Source of the DNA: Streptomyces collinus
GTDB lineage: Bacteria; Actinomycetota; Actinomycetes; Streptomycetales; Streptomycetaceae
DNA: 64,000 bases
Assembly (NCBI RefSeq): GCF_031348265.1
Contig: NZ_CP133771.1
Location: 8,680,001 to 8,744,000, forward strand
Reading direction: 5' to 3'
Positions 1 through 10,078 of this stretch are shown here, piece by piece. Each line of letters begins with the position of its first letter. The first letter of the stretch is position 1. A program made the position numbers and the translations under genes. The notes beneath the pieces were generated by a model. The model did not search any database. It saw nothing but the letters and a program-made list of their open reading frames with translations, and had not been told where the DNA came from.

Positions 1-1240
1 ACAGGCCGCGTGCGTCGACCACGGCGTTCACGGCGTCCTCGGCCATCCGGCGATAGGTGGTGAGCTTGCCGCCGACCACACTGACCACGCCGTCCGGTGA
101 GGTCAGCACCGCGTGCCGGCGGGAGATGTCGGCCGTGCGGGAGGCGGCGCCGGGCTGTCCCGTGGGGGTGGTGTCCAACAGGGGCCGCAGCCCGGCGAAC
201 GCGCCGACGACGTCGCTGCGCCGGACGGGGACGTCGAGTACCGAGCCGAGGACGTCGAGCAGGAAACCGATGTCCGTCTCCGGCACCTCGGGGACGTCCG
301 GGACGGGCCCGTCCAGGGGTTCGTCGGTGAGTCCGACGTAGACCCGGCCGTCGTCCTGGGGCAGGACGAGGACGAAACGGTTGGTCTCGCCGGGGATGGG
401 GATGTGCAGACCGGCGGGCAGCGGGCCGATGTCCTGCGAGCGCAGGACGAGATGGGTGCCGCGGGAGGGCCTGACCCTGATGCCCTCCACGAGGTCACCG
501 GCCCACACACCGGATGCGTTGATCACCGCCCGGGCTCGGATCTCGCCCTCCTCGCCGGTGAGTTCGTCGCGTACGCGGGCCCCGGACCCGGAGAGTTCCA
601 GTGCCCGGACACGGGTCAGTACGCGGGCACCCCGTGCGGCGGCGGTACGGGCGAGGGCGGTCACCAGCCGGGCGTCGTCGGTGAGCCTCCCGTCCCAGGA
701 CAGCAGGCCGCCGCGCAGCTCCGCGGGGCGCAGCGCCGGGGCCAGGTGCCGGGTCTCTACCGGGGAGAGCCGGCGCGGGGCGGGCAGTGTGGCGCGGGCC
801 GTGCGGGCCGACAGCCGCAGGGCGTCGCCCGCCCGGAATCCGGCCCAGGCGAGAGCGGCCTGGCCGCGCGAGACGAGTCCGGTCAGGGGCAGCACGAACG
901 GCTGGGCGCGCACCAGGTGGGGTGCCGTCCGCTCCATCAGCACGCCGCGTTCGACCGCGCTCTCGTGCGCGACGTCGAACTGCGCCGAGGCCAGGTAGCG
1001 CAGCCCGCCGTGGATGAGCTTGGAGCTCCAGCGTGATGTGCCGAACGCGAGGTCGTGGGCGTCGACCGCGACGACGTCGAGACCGCGGGCGGCGGCGTCG
1101 AGGGCCGCTCCGGCGCCGGTCGCGCCGAGGCCGACGATCAGCACGTCCACCACGCGGCCGTCGGTCGCCTCGGTCAGGTCGCGGGTGCGCCGCGCGGCGG
1201 ACAGGGAGGCCCCGGCGGCGGGGGTGCCGGTCAGGCTCAT
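1..1240 (-). CDS. glpD: Glycerol-3-phosphate dehydrogenase, FAD-dependent (C-terminus outside window)
   Basis: Oxidises sn-glycerol 3-phosphate to dihydroxyacetone phosphate at the membrane, passing electrons to quinone. Read on the minus strand, the protein starts MSLTGTPAAG and soon shows an FAD-binding dinucleotide fold (VLIVGLGATGAGAALDAAARG) followed by the family signature FGTSRWSSKLIHGGLRYL. About 413 residues are present; the gene runs off the left edge. Its ATG overlaps the stop of the upstream TetR gene by 4 bp (ATGA), so the two are translationally coupled. Together with the divergent AGPS-like flavoenzyme and lipid kinase it forms a glycerophospholipid locus. I am confident of the family; which glpD paralogue it is cannot be told from the fragment. 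Confidence 0.93.
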   Translation of the reverse strand, partial: MSLTGTPAAGASLSAARRTRDLTEATDGRVVDVLIVGLGATGAGAALDAAARGLDVVAVDAHDLAFGTSRWSSKLIHGGLRYLASAQFDVAHESAVERGVLMERTAPHLVRAQPFVLPLTGLVSRGQAALAWAGFRAGDALRLSARTARATLPAPRRLSPVETRHLAPALRPAELRGGLLSWDGRLTDDARLVTALARTAAARGARVLTRVRALELSGSGARVRDELTGEEGEIRARAVINASGVWAGDLVEGIRVRPSRGTHLVLRSQDIGPLPAGLHIPIPGETNRFVLVLPQDDGRVYVGLTDEPLDGPVPDVPEVPETDIGFLLDVLGSVLDVPVRRSDVVGAFAGLRPLLDTTPTGQPGAASRTADISRRHAVLTSPDGVVSVVGGKLTTYRRMAEDAVNAVVDARGL

Positions 1241-1854
1241 GGGGTGAGGGTCCTCTCCAGAACGGTGCGCAGTTCGGCGAGGAAGGCCGCGCTCGTGAGC
1301 TCGGCGTCGTCCTCGTCGGTCATGGTGCGCAGGGACAGGGCGAAGGACTGGAGGATCAGCAGCACGGTCCTGGCCTGGCGTTCGGCGGGGGCCACCCGCA
1401 CCGAGCCGTCCGCGTGTCCCTCCCGCAGCGCCCCGGCGAGCAGCCCCAGCAGGGCCTCCTGGCTCGCGCCGCGCCGGTCCAGGACGTAGGGCAGGAGCAG
1501 TTCGGGATCGACGTCGACGATCTTCTGGAAGAGCGGGTGGGCGCGGAAGGCCTCCACGCCCGCCACCAGGCCGTCGATCAGCGGCGGGCGCGTGCCCACC
1601 TCGGGCCGGCTCTCGGGCATGGCCCCCGTCGCGACGGCGATCCACTCGCGCGTCATGAGATCACCGACCAGGGAACGGACGTCGGGCCAGCGGCGGTAGA
1701 GCGTCATCCGTGAGACGCCCGCACGGCGGGCCACGTCGGTCATGGTCGTGCGGCGGACACCGACGGCGAGGACGCAGTCCCGGACGGCGTCCAGCACCAC
1801 GTCGTTGTCGGAGGACTTCTGCTGAGCCGAGCTGTTGTGACGGTTAGGCGTCAT
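1237..1854 (-). CDS. TetR family transcriptional regulator
   Basis: 205-residue one-component repressor. The N-terminal helix-turn-helix is clear at about residues 20-70 (VRRTTMTDVARRAGVSRMTLYRRW); the rest is the helical ligand-binding and dimerisation domain. It is the first gene of a two-gene operon with glpD (4-bp overlap) and is divergent from the flavoenzyme at 1921. A tandem GTGTAAC repeat lies directly upstream of its ATG, which suggests autoregulation and joint control of both transcripts. The ligand is unknown; an acyl or glycerolipid signal would fit the neighbours, but that is inference. Confidence 0.92.
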   Translation of the reverse strand: MTPNRHNSSAQQKSSDNDVVLDAVRDCVLAVGVRRTTMTDVARRAGVSRMTLYRRWPDVRSLVGDLMTREWIAVATGAMPESRPEVGTRPPLIDGLVAGVEAFRAHPLFQKIVDVDPELLLPYVLDRRGASQEALLGLLAGALREGHADGSVRVAPAERQARTVLLILQSFALSLRTMTDEDDAELTSAAFLAELRTVLERTLTP

Positions 1855-1869
1855 GTGTAACAGTGTAAC
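1855..1869. promoter_or_regulatory. Direct repeat GTGTAAC-A-GTGTAAC, candidate TetR operator
   Basis: Two identical heptamers (1855-1861 and 1863-1869) with an 8-bp period lie immediately upstream of the TetR start codon, in the 66-bp gap to the divergent flavoenzyme. TetR-family sites often contain TTACAC/GTGTAA half-sites, so binding by the neighbouring TetR protein is plausible. This is inferred from position and motif only. Confidence 0.45.
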
Positions 1870-1920
1870 GCCCGAGGCCGCTCCAGCGGCAACCCCCGAC
1901 GACCGGTGAGGACGACAGGC

Positions 1921-3519
1921 ATGGACATGCTGTGGAACGGCTGGGGCGACCCGGCCAGGGCGACGCCGCTGCCCGACACCGTCACCGGGCTGCTGCGCGA
2001 CTGGCTCGGCGTCAAGCCGCAGCCCGCGGCATCAGCCCGGCTGGAGGAGATCACGATCTCCACGCCCGCCCTGGAGGACGCCGCCCGCCACGCGCTGCAC
2101 GCCGCACTCGGCGATCGCGCGGAGAGCCTCCGCACGGACACGGAGAGCCGCATCCGGCACACCCGCGGCAAGTCCACCCCGGACCTGCTGCGCATCCGCG
2201 CCGCCGACACCACCGACGCCCCGGCGGCGGTCGCTCTTCCACAGAGCCACGACGAGGTGCTCGCCGTACTCCGCGTCTGTGCCGAACACCGCCTCGCCCT
2301 CGTCCCGTTCGGCGGCGGCACCTCCGTCGTGGGAGGCCTCGCCCCCACCGGCCGGGCACCCTTCATCGCCCTGGACCTGCGGTACATGAACCGCATGCTC
2401 GACCTCGACCCCGTCTCCCGGATCGCCACCCTCCAGCCCGGCCTGCGCGCCCCCGAGGCCGAGGCGCTCCTGGCCGAACACGGCTTCACCCTCGGCCACT
2501 TCCCCCAGTCCTACGAGTGGGCCACCATCGGCGGCTTCGCCGCGACCCGCTCCAGCGGGCAGGCCTCCGCGGGCTACGGACGCTTCGACGAGATGGTCCT
2601 CGGCCTCACCCTCGCCACGCCCGAGGGCACCCTCGACACCGGCCGGGCACCCCGTTCGGCAGCCGGCCCCGATCTGCGGCAGCTGCTGCTCGGCTCGGAG
2701 GGCGCCTTCGGCGTCATCACCTCCGTGACCGTCCGCATCCGGCCCGTCCCGCAGACGCGCCGCTACGAAGGCTGGCGCTTCGCCTCCTTCGACGAGGGCA
2801 CCGCCGCGCTGCGCCGCCTCGCCCAGGACGGCCCCCGCCCCACCGTCCTCAGGCTGTCCGACGAGACCGAGACCCTGATCGGCCTCGCCCAGCCCGAAGC
2901 CATCGGCTCCGGCGTCGAGCAGCACGGCGCCGGATGCCTCGCCGTGGTCGGCTTCGAGGGCACCGAGCAGGACACCGCGCGACGGCGGGCGGCCGCGGCG
3001 GCCGTACTGACCGACTGCGGCGGCGAGTTCGCGGGCGACGAGCCGGGGGAGCGCTGGGCGCACGGCCGCTACGCGGCACCGTACCTGCGGGACTCGCTCC
3101 TCGAAGCGGGCGCGTTCGCGGAGACACTGGAGACCGCCGCCTACTGGTCGCGACTGCCCGGCCTGTACGCGGCCGTCCGCGACGCGCTCACCGCCACGCT
3201 CACCGACAACGGCACCCCGCCGCTGGTCATGTGCCACATCTCGCACGTCTACGAGAACGGCGCCTCCCTGTACTTCACGACCGTCTCTGCCCAGGGCGCC
3301 GACCCCGTCGAGCACTGGACACGCGCCAAGCACGCCGCGAACGAGGCGATCCTCGCCGCGGGCGGCACGATCACCCACCACCACGCGGTCGGCACCGACC
3401 ACCGCGACTGGTACGTGCGGGAGGCCGGGGACCTCGGTGTCGCGGCGCTGCGCGCAGTCAAGCGACGGCTGGACCCGGACGGCCTGCTGAACCCCGGCGT
3501 CCTGCTGCCGGCCGACTGA
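1921..3519 (+). CDS. FAD-binding oxidase, alkyldihydroxyacetonephosphate synthase-like
   Basis: 532 residues of the vanillyl-alcohol-oxidase fold. The PP-loop FAD-binding domain lies at about residues 95-275 (SHDEVLAVLRVC, VPFGGGTSVVGGL, WATIGGFAATRSSGQASAGYG, GSEGAFGVIT). The cap domain follows, with HHHAVGTDHRDW and the closing LKRRLDPDGLLNPGV-type tail. The best family match is the AGPS/ether-lipid synthase branch, although bacterial members often have unproven substrates. I chose ATG 1921 because GAGGA at 1908-1912 gives an 8-nt spacer; the GTG at 1906 overlaps that ribosome site. It is followed 84 bp later by the lipid kinase on the same strand and is divergent from TetR-glpD. Mycobacterium tuberculosis Rv2249c-Rv2252 has the same gene set. 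Confidence 0.9.
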   Translation: MDMLWNGWGDPARATPLPDTVTGLLRDWLGVKPQPAASARLEEITISTPALEDAARHALHAALGDRAESLRTDTESRIRHTRGKSTPDLLRIRAADTTDAPAAVALPQSHDEVLAVLRVCAEHRLALVPFGGGTSVVGGLAPTGRAPFIALDLRYMNRMLDLDPVSRIATLQPGLRAPEAEALLAEHGFTLGHFPQSYEWATIGGFAATRSSGQASAGYGRFDEMVLGLTLATPEGTLDTGRAPRSAAGPDLRQLLLGSEGAFGVITSVTVRIRPVPQTRRYEGWRFASFDEGTAALRRLAQDGPRPTVLRLSDETETLIGLAQPEAIGSGVEQHGAGCLAVVGFEGTEQDTARRRAAAAAVLTDCGGEFAGDEPGERWAHGRYAAPYLRDSLLEAGAFAETLETAAYWSRLPGLYAAVRDALTATLTDNGTPPLVMCHISHVYENGASLYFTTVSAQGADPVEHWTRAKHAANEAILAAGGTITHHHAVGTDHRDWYVREAGDLGVAALRAVKRRLDPDGLLNPGVLLPAD

Positions 3520-3603
3520 CCGCAGCCCCGCTCTCGGCCTGAACCCGCACCACCCCTGACCAGACGACAGCCCGGCACCACCCGTCAGCCCGGAGGCACA
3601 TCG

Positions 3604-4485
3604 ATGCGACAGTTCACCGCCGTCGTCAACCCGACCGCGGGCGGAGCCACCAGCGCTGCGGCACTGCACAAGGTGGCCCGCCTCCTCCGGGAGGCGGGCG
3701 CCGAGCTGGAGACCGAGTACAGCCGCAGCCTCGCCCACGCCCGCGAACTCGCCCGGCACGCCGGGGAACGCGGCCGGGTGGTGCTGGCCGTCGGCGGCGA
3801 CGGGATCACCGGAAGCATCGGCGGCGCCCTCAGCGGCACGGGCGCCCTGTTCGGCATGGTCCCGGCCGGCCGCGGCAACGACTTCGCACGGGCCCTGGGC
3901 CTGCCCGGCGACCCCGACGGCGTGGCCCGGGTGCTGCTCCACGGCACACCGCGCGCCGTGGACACCATCGAGGTCACGTCGTCCGTCCACGCCGGCACCG
4001 TCGTACTCGGCAGCGTCTACGCGGGCGTCGACGCACTGGCCAACCTCCACGCCAACCGCTCCCGGATGCTGCGTGGTTCGGCCTCCTACTACGCAGGTGC
4101 CCTGCGCGCGATCAGCACCTGGCGCCCCGTCCGCTACCGGATCACCGTCGACGGCCGGGACCACGCCTTCAGCGGCTACACGGTGGTGGCCGCGAACTCC
4201 AGCTACTACGGCTCCGCGCGCCGTATCGCTCCCGAGGCCCGTCTCGACGACGGACTGCTCGACGTCGTGATGATCCGCGACGCCCCGCGCCGGCTGTTCT
4301 TCACCCTGATGAAGGAGCTGGACACCGGTGCCCACATCCACCGGCCCCAGGTGCAGGTGGTGCGTGGCCGGGAGATACGCATCGAGGCCGACCGAGACGT
4401 GCCCTACGGCGCGGACGGCGAGATCGAGGCCGTCCTCCCGGTGACGGCCAGAGTGCTGCCCGGGGCGCTGCGAGTCCTGTGCTGA
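3604..4485 (+). CDS. Diacylglycerol/lipid kinase family protein
   Basis: 293 residues of the DagK/YegS/BmrU fold. It has the N-terminal NPTAGG motif, the glycine-rich nucleotide site VLAVGGDGITGSIGG at about residues 60-75, and GRGNDFARALGLP just after it. The C-terminal half carries ARLDDGLLDVVMI, typical of the second domain. It likely phosphorylates diacylglycerol or a related lipid with ATP at the cytoplasmic face of the membrane. GGAGG lies 8 nt before the ATG. As the last gene of the flavoenzyme transcript, it is probably controlled with it, and the hairpin at 4514-4549 ends the unit. Confidence 0.93.
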   Translation: MRQFTAVVNPTAGGATSAAALHKVARLLREAGAELETEYSRSLAHARELARHAGERGRVVLAVGGDGITGSIGGALSGTGALFGMVPAGRGNDFARALGLPGDPDGVARVLLHGTPRAVDTIEVTSSVHAGTVVLGSVYAGVDALANLHANRSRMLRGSASYYAGALRAISTWRPVRYRITVDGRDHAFSGYTVVAANSSYYGSARRIAPEARLDDGLLDVVMIRDAPRRLFFTLMKELDTGAHIHRPQVQVVRGREIRIEADRDVPYGADGEIEAVLPVTARVLPGALRVLC

Positions 4486-4513
4486 GCCGCCGACCCGGTG
4501 GCGATTCAGGACG

Positions 4514-4549
4514 GCCCCGCGAAGGCGGTTCAAAACGAACTGGCGGGGC
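4514..4549 (+). terminator. Hairpin terminator after the lipid kinase
   Basis: GCCCCGC (4514-4520) pairs with GCGGGGC (4543-4549). A small inner GTTC/GAAC stem sits around a CAAAAC loop region. It lies 29 bp after the kinase stop and before the GNAT gene, so it probably separates two transcripts. Confidence 0.55.
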
Positions 4550-4567
4550 TGGTGCCCTGTTGTTTGG

Positions 4568-5428
4568 ATGCCCGACGTGACTTCTCCTGACTTCGACGAT
4601 CATCCTGAGCGAGTGCTGCTTGACCGGCTCGAGGAGTACTACGACGCAGTCCCGCGGCACGGCGCCCGCGTCGAGGACCACGGGCCGCTCACCCTGTTCG
4701 TGCGGGAGGGCCGGGGCTGGCCGTTCTACGCACGTCCCGCACAGGGACGGTCCGGACGACCGCTGCATCCCACCGACGTTCAGAAGGTGCGGGCCCGCCA
4801 GCGGGAACTGGGGATCCCGGAGACCTTCGAATGGGTCGCCGAGACCACACCCACGCTCCGGGCAGCGGCCGAGGGGGCGGGACTCGTGGTCCACGAACAT
4901 CCGCTGATGGTGCTCGATCCCGGTGCTCCCGCGGCTGATGTGGACGGGGTGTCCGGCAACGTGTCCGTCCGGATCGTAAGCGCGGACGATCCGATCCTGC
5001 CCGGCGCCCTGGCCGTTCCCCGCCTCGCCTTCGCCGAGCCCGGGACCCAGGTCGGTCTCGCGGGAACACCGCAACTGACGGAAGTGATCGACGCGTGTGT
5101 CGCCGACGGATCGGTGGAACGCGCGATCGTGCGGGTCCGGGCAGGTCTGACAGTGGTGGCGGCAGCCGTCGAGCACGGATCAGTGCTGTCCGCCGGACAG
5201 CACCAACCGCTCGCAGGGGTCAGTGAGATCGTCGGTGTCGGAACGCTTCCCGCAGCCCGCCGCCGAGGTCTCGCACGCGCGGTCACCGCGGCACTGGTGG
5301 CCGACGCCCGATCGAGGGGCGCGGCAACCGTGTTCCTGTCGGCAGGTGACGACGATGTCGCGCGGGTCTACGCCCGACTCGGCTTCCGCAGGGTCGGGAC
5401 GGCACTGATCGCCGAACCCGCCGAGTAG
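4568..5428 (+). CDS. GNAT family N-acetyltransferase
   Basis: 286 residues. The C-terminal third holds the acetyl-CoA site: EIVGVGTLPAARRRGLARAVTAALVADAR matches the V-G-T-x-P-x-x-R-x-x-G motif A, followed by the beta-strand/helix pair ending VARVYARLGFRRVGT. The N-terminal part (VLLDRLEEYYDAVPR, LTLFVREGRGWPFYARP) is the extension seen in many actinobacterial GNATs. The acceptor cannot be deduced. No good Shine-Dalgarno precedes ATG 4568, so translation may be leaderless or begin weakly. Confidence 0.87.
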   Translation: MPDVTSPDFDDHPERVLLDRLEEYYDAVPRHGARVEDHGPLTLFVREGRGWPFYARPAQGRSGRPLHPTDVQKVRARQRELGIPETFEWVAETTPTLRAAAEGAGLVVHEHPLMVLDPGAPAADVDGVSGNVSVRIVSADDPILPGALAVPRLAFAEPGTQVGLAGTPQLTEVIDACVADGSVERAIVRVRAGLTVVAAAVEHGSVLSAGQHQPLAGVSEIVGVGTLPAARRRGLARAVTAALVADARSRGAATVFLSAGDDDVARVYARLGFRRVGTALIAEPAE

Positions 5429-5638
5429 GGGCGAACGTCACAGAGGCATATCAGGCAATTCGCAACTTCGATCTTCACGGAAGGCTCACAAGTTGGCTAA
5501 GTTGGTTACAGCATGCACGACTTCCACCGATGGACAGGTGGTTCCGTGCGCTCTCGGACCGAAGGAGTGCCCTTTCCATGGCGCTGGAACGAACCTCGCG
5601 CCTCGGAGTGACCGAGGCCCGGCTCTCGCGGTTGGCGG

Positions 5639-6904
<1,266 letters not shown>

Positions 6905-6941
6905 CATGCCGCGCGGGGGAGAACCGACGCGGCTGGGGGAT

Positions 6942-8465
6942 TCACCCGGTCAGATGGGTGACCACCGAGCGCATCGCCCGGTGCAGGGCGGGGACCGTCT
7001 CCTCCGGCGCATCGAGGGTTTCGAACCCGTGGTGGCCGTTGGGAACATCGACCAACTCCAGTCGCGCAGCGCTGTCGTCCGCGGCGGTCACGAAGGCATC
7101 GACCGTCGCGGCGATCTCCGGAGCCTCCCGCCCGGCGCGGAGGAGGACGATGGGCAGGGGGCCCGCCTGTCCGACCGCCCTGGCGGGATGGAAGCGGCTG
7201 CCGGCCATGCCCCAGGCGGGAAGGGGCGCCAGGACGGGATAGGACGCGGCCAGGCAGCGCAGCCAGGCGGGCGGCCCTGTCAGCCAGTCCGTGGTGAGGA
7301 GACCCCCGCCGGAGAAGAACCACAGGGCGATCCGGTCGGCGTCGACCCGGGCGTCGGACCGCACCAGGTCCACTCCGGCGGCGATGTCCGCGGCGGCGCG
7401 GTCATAGTCCGCGATGTCGTGGAGGCGGTGGTCGAGAGTCGCGCCGACCATGCCCTCGGCGGCGGCCATGCGGGCGTATCCCACCAGGGTCGGCCACTCG
7501 CGCGGCCGCGGCCGCGCTCCCGCGGGCACGGGTCCGCCGTGCACGAAGACCACGGCCGGTCGCGGGCCCTCGCCGTCGGGGACGTACAGATCGACATGAC
7601 CTTGACGGTCGCGAGGAAAGGCGGGGACGTCCAGCGGGAACGGGCGCAGGTGGGCGGGCGCCGGTGCATCGTCGCCGGCCGGCCGCAGGCGGTGCCCCTC
7701 ACCGGCCGCGGCCCGCAGCAGGACGTCGGCCAGTGCGTCGGGGCACGACAGCATCGGCCAGTGCCCGGTGGGAAGTTCGAAGAAGGTGACCTGAGGTTCG
7801 GTCAGGGCGGCCAACGCGGGGTCGCCGAAGTCGACGAGCCTCTGCACCTGGTCGATACCGGCGCCGTTCCGGGCGCACAGCACGCCGGTGACGGGAACCG
7901 CCGCCACCGCCCCGGTCAGCCGCAGCGGCTCAAACAGAGTGCCCAGCGGCTGCGGCGCCGCCAGGGCGGTCAACCGCTCCAGGGCCGCCTCGTCGACATC
8001 GGCCGTACTGCCCCAGCGCTCCCACTCGCCATGTCCCGGTGGTGTCAGTACGCCCTCGCGCTCGCCCGCCTCGGCGCGTTCGGCCAACTGCGCGCGCAGC
8101 GCCTGGTCCGGCACGGCGGCCAGCGCCGGAACGCCGTTCTGCGGCATCCCGCAGTCCAGATACACGACGCGTGCGATGCGCTCCGCCCGCCGGTCGGCGG
8201 CACCGAGCACCGGGTGGATCCCGTAGTCGTGACCGACGAGCACGATCTCCTGTCCGGATGCCACGTCCACCGCGTCGATCACCGCGATCACGTCCTCGAT
8301 GTGCGCCTCCAGACCGACGTGCGCCGATGTGGCGGGCCGGGCCGGGTCGATGCCCGTGAGCGGGACAGCGTGCGCCGCGCCACCCGCCGCGACCAGCTGC
8401 GCGGCCGTCTCTTCCCAGACATGGGCCCCGGTGAACACACCCGCAACCATGATGAACACGTACAC
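6942..8465 (-). CDS. Tandem double alpha/beta-hydrolase protein
   Basis: 507 residues containing two hydrolase modules. Module 1 (about residues 1-255) has the elbow VGHDYG with Asp80 where a serine is usual, as in haloalkane-dehalogenase and epoxide-hydrolase types, and a histidine in TGHWPM (His235). Module 2 (about residues 285-507) has an HGG oxyanion motif at 309-311, Ser385 in FFSGGG, and a histidine in NGHHGFE. The GTG start at 8465 is preceded by GGGAGGA at good spacing; an internal ATG 15 nt downstream is the alternative. It is divergent from the MerR gene, which probably controls it. Substrates are unknown. Confidence 0.85.
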   Translation of the reverse strand: MYVFIMVAGVFTGAHVWEETAAQLVAAGGAAHAVPLTGIDPARPATSAHVGLEAHIEDVIAVIDAVDVASGQEIVLVGHDYGIHPVLGAADRRAERIARVVYLDCGMPQNGVPALAAVPDQALRAQLAERAEAGEREGVLTPPGHGEWERWGSTADVDEAALERLTALAAPQPLGTLFEPLRLTGAVAAVPVTGVLCARNGAGIDQVQRLVDFGDPALAALTEPQVTFFELPTGHWPMLSCPDALADVLLRAAAGEGHRLRPAGDDAPAPAHLRPFPLDVPAFPRDRQGHVDLYVPDGEGPRPAVVFVHGGPVPAGARPRPREWPTLVGYARMAAAEGMVGATLDHRLHDIADYDRAAADIAAGVDLVRSDARVDADRIALWFFSGGGLLTTDWLTGPPAWLRCLAASYPVLAPLPAWGMAGSRFHPARAVGQAGPLPIVLLRAGREAPEIAATVDAFVTAADDSAARLELVDVPNGHHGFETLDAPEETVPALHRAMRSVVTHLTG

Positions 8466-8590
8466 ACAGTCCTCCCCGGACTCTCAGGCTTCGTCGAACT
8501 CGTCGAACTCGTCTCATGACGCCGCGCCGGTCGTGAACGCCGTCGTCCGCGGGCCGCCGTGTCTGCCTCGCCCGCGCACCGGTACCGTAG

Positions 8591-8612
8591 GAACTCCCCT
8601 TGAGGGAGGTTC
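8591..8612. promoter_or_regulatory. Imperfect palindrome, candidate MerR operator
   Basis: A 22-bp inverted repeat (GAAC...GTTC outer arms, CCC/GGG inner arms) lies between the hydrolase and MerR genes. MerR proteins typically bind such sites within promoters with long spacers, sometimes at their own gene. It overlaps the earliest possible start of the MerR gene, which argues for a start further downstream. Confidence 0.45.
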
Positions 8613-9559
8613 AACTGTCGACGTCGCACGAGCTGTTGTGGAGCATCGGGGAACTCGCCGAGCGCGCCGGTGCCACGGTGAAGACCGTCCGCTTCTACTC
8701 CGACCAGGGCCTGCTCCCCGAAGCCGCCCGCAGCAGTGGCGGACATCGCCGGTACGGACCCCAGGCACTGGAACGACTGCAGCTGATCCGCTCCCTGCGC
8801 ACCCTTGACCTGCCCCTGCCCGAGGTACGCCGCATCCTCGACGACGCAGAGGCAACCGGCCGTGTCCTGGAGGACGCCCTCGACAGCCGCCTGCGCGGGC
8901 TCGGCAGTGAGCTGAAGGCCCTGCGCTGGCGGGAAGCGGCACTCCAACTGGTGCGCGACTGCCCGCCGGCTCAGCGCGCAGGTCGGCTGAGGCTGCTCAG
9001 CGTGCTGAGCACCCCGCCGAGCACCGCACCACTGGCCAGGTTCTGGCGCGCCTGGCTGCCACCACGGATGCCACGCTCGGCGACTGCGGCATTCCTGGAG
9101 GCGGCCGTCCCTCAGCCGCCCGACGAGCCTCACCCTTCCCAGGTGCTCGCGTTCGCCCGGCTGAACGCGATGACGACGGCCCCCTGCCCGGACGGTCGGC
9201 AGCCCCAACCGGACGTGCACCGCGTGGCAGGGGCCGGCGGCGCTGTGCTGCTGTACGCGGGCCTCGCCGAAGCATTCGAACTCGCGGCCTCACACCTGCG
9301 CCGGGCACACGCCCCGCACCCAGGTGAGGCCCTGGACGCGTACGTCGCTGCATATGCGAGCGCCTTTCGCAGCCGCGACACCCACGCATTCCGCCGCTCG
9401 CTGGCCGCCCGGCTCTCCGCCGAGGCGCGCCTGAACCAGTACTGGGAACTCGCCGCCGTCGTTCTGACTCCGCCCGGCCGCAGCCCCCAGCCGACCCCGG
9501 GCTCCGCGGACGACTGGCTGCGCGCCGCACTGCGGCTGGACAACGCCGGAGCCGCGTAA
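8600..9559 (+). CDS. MerR family transcriptional regulator
   Basis: Up to 319 residues. The winged-helix DNA-binding domain is classical: WSIGELAERAGATVKTVRFYSDQGLLP, then GGHRRYGPQALERLQLIRSLR. The long C-terminal part (about 200 residues) is of the kind found in Streptomyces MerR/effector-binding regulators and shows no cysteine pattern for metal binding. The start is uncertain: TTG 8600 lies inside a palindrome, while TTG 8636 begins right at the conserved WSIGELAER. It is divergent from the double hydrolase. Confidence 0.88.
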   Translation: MREVQLSTSHELLWSIGELAERAGATVKTVRFYSDQGLLPEAARSSGGHRRYGPQALERLQLIRSLRTLDLPLPEVRRILDDAEATGRVLEDALDSRLRGLGSELKALRWREAALQLVRDCPPAQRAGRLRLLSVLSTPPSTAPLARFWRAWLPPRMPRSATAAFLEAAVPQPPDEPHPSQVLAFARLNAMTTAPCPDGRQPQPDVHRVAGAGGAVLLYAGLAEAFELAASHLRRAHAPHPGEALDAYVAAYASAFRSRDTHAFRRSLAARLSAEARLNQYWELAAVVLTPPGRSPQPTPGSADDWLRAALRLDNAGAA

Positions 9560-9639
9560 GTCCCGTCCCACCGTTTCGACGACGCCACGACTCAGTCGGG
9601 CAGCGCGCTGGAGCGTGGGCACAGGGCCACAGGAGCAGG

Positions 9640-9750
9640 GCCATCGAGTCGTACGAACGTCTCCTGACCGACTGCCGGCGGGTGTTCGGCACGGACGACC
9701 AGCGGACCCGGCTGGTCGCGGCCAACCTGGCGGCTCTTGGGGGACGTTGA
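9640..9750 (+). pseudogene. Remnant of a TPR-repeat protein C-terminus
   Basis: The plus strand reads ESYERLLTDCRRVFG, then TDDQRTRLVAANLAALGGR and a TGA at 9748-9750. This resembles the last tetratricopeptide unit of actinobacterial NB-ARC/TPR proteins (YERVLADRERVLG...). No upstream part or start is present, so this is a scrap of a lost gene. Confidence 0.5.
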
Positions 9751-9778
9751 CCGATGCACTCCGACGATCGGCCCTGCT

Positions 9779-10078
9779 CTAGGAGTGCACGACCAGGCGC
9801 GACCGCCGTCCGGCGAACGAGCTGCGCAGCGCCCGTGCCTCACGATTCCGCGCAGCGAAGACACCCTGCCTGTCCACGTGAACGACCAGGACGTCGTAGC
9901 GGTCGATGACCTCGGAGATGCCTCGGGTCTGGATGGTGTCCCGCCAGGCATCCGTATTGCGGCCGAACCACTCCGGCAGCCCGCAGGGCCCGGTGACGGC
10001 GTCCCAGAAGTCGTCGAGCGTCTCGATCGACTGCTCCCGCAGGTCGACCACCAGCTCCGACTCCGTCTTCTCGGCCAT
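9779..10078 (-). CDS. Barstar family ribonuclease inhibitor, orphan
   Basis: 99 residues from ATG 10078 (MAEKTESELVVDLREQ). The barstar fold is indicated by the beta1-helix start VVDLREQSIETLDDFWDAV, GLPEWFGRNTDAWRDTI and the strand DVLVVHVDRQGVF. Barstars bind and block barnase-type RNases in the cytoplasm. No barnase-like gene lies nearby. The frame stays open upstream to 10240, but that part is not barstar-like. Confidence 0.85.
   Translation of the reverse strand: MAEKTESELVVDLREQSIETLDDFWDAVTGPCGLPEWFGRNTDAWRDTIQTRGISEVIDRYDVLVVHVDRQGVFAARNREARALRSSFAGRRSRLVVHS

Noticed and set aside
2032..4533. An 833-codon open frame on the minus strand
   Set aside because: It is antisense to the flavoenzyme and lipid kinase, has no recognisable domain, and arises from third-position GC bias.
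5460..5520. Possible small RNA or tRNA before the NlpC/P60 gene
   Set aside because: The AT-richer stretch has no cloverleaf or strong hairpin; it is more likely a promoter.
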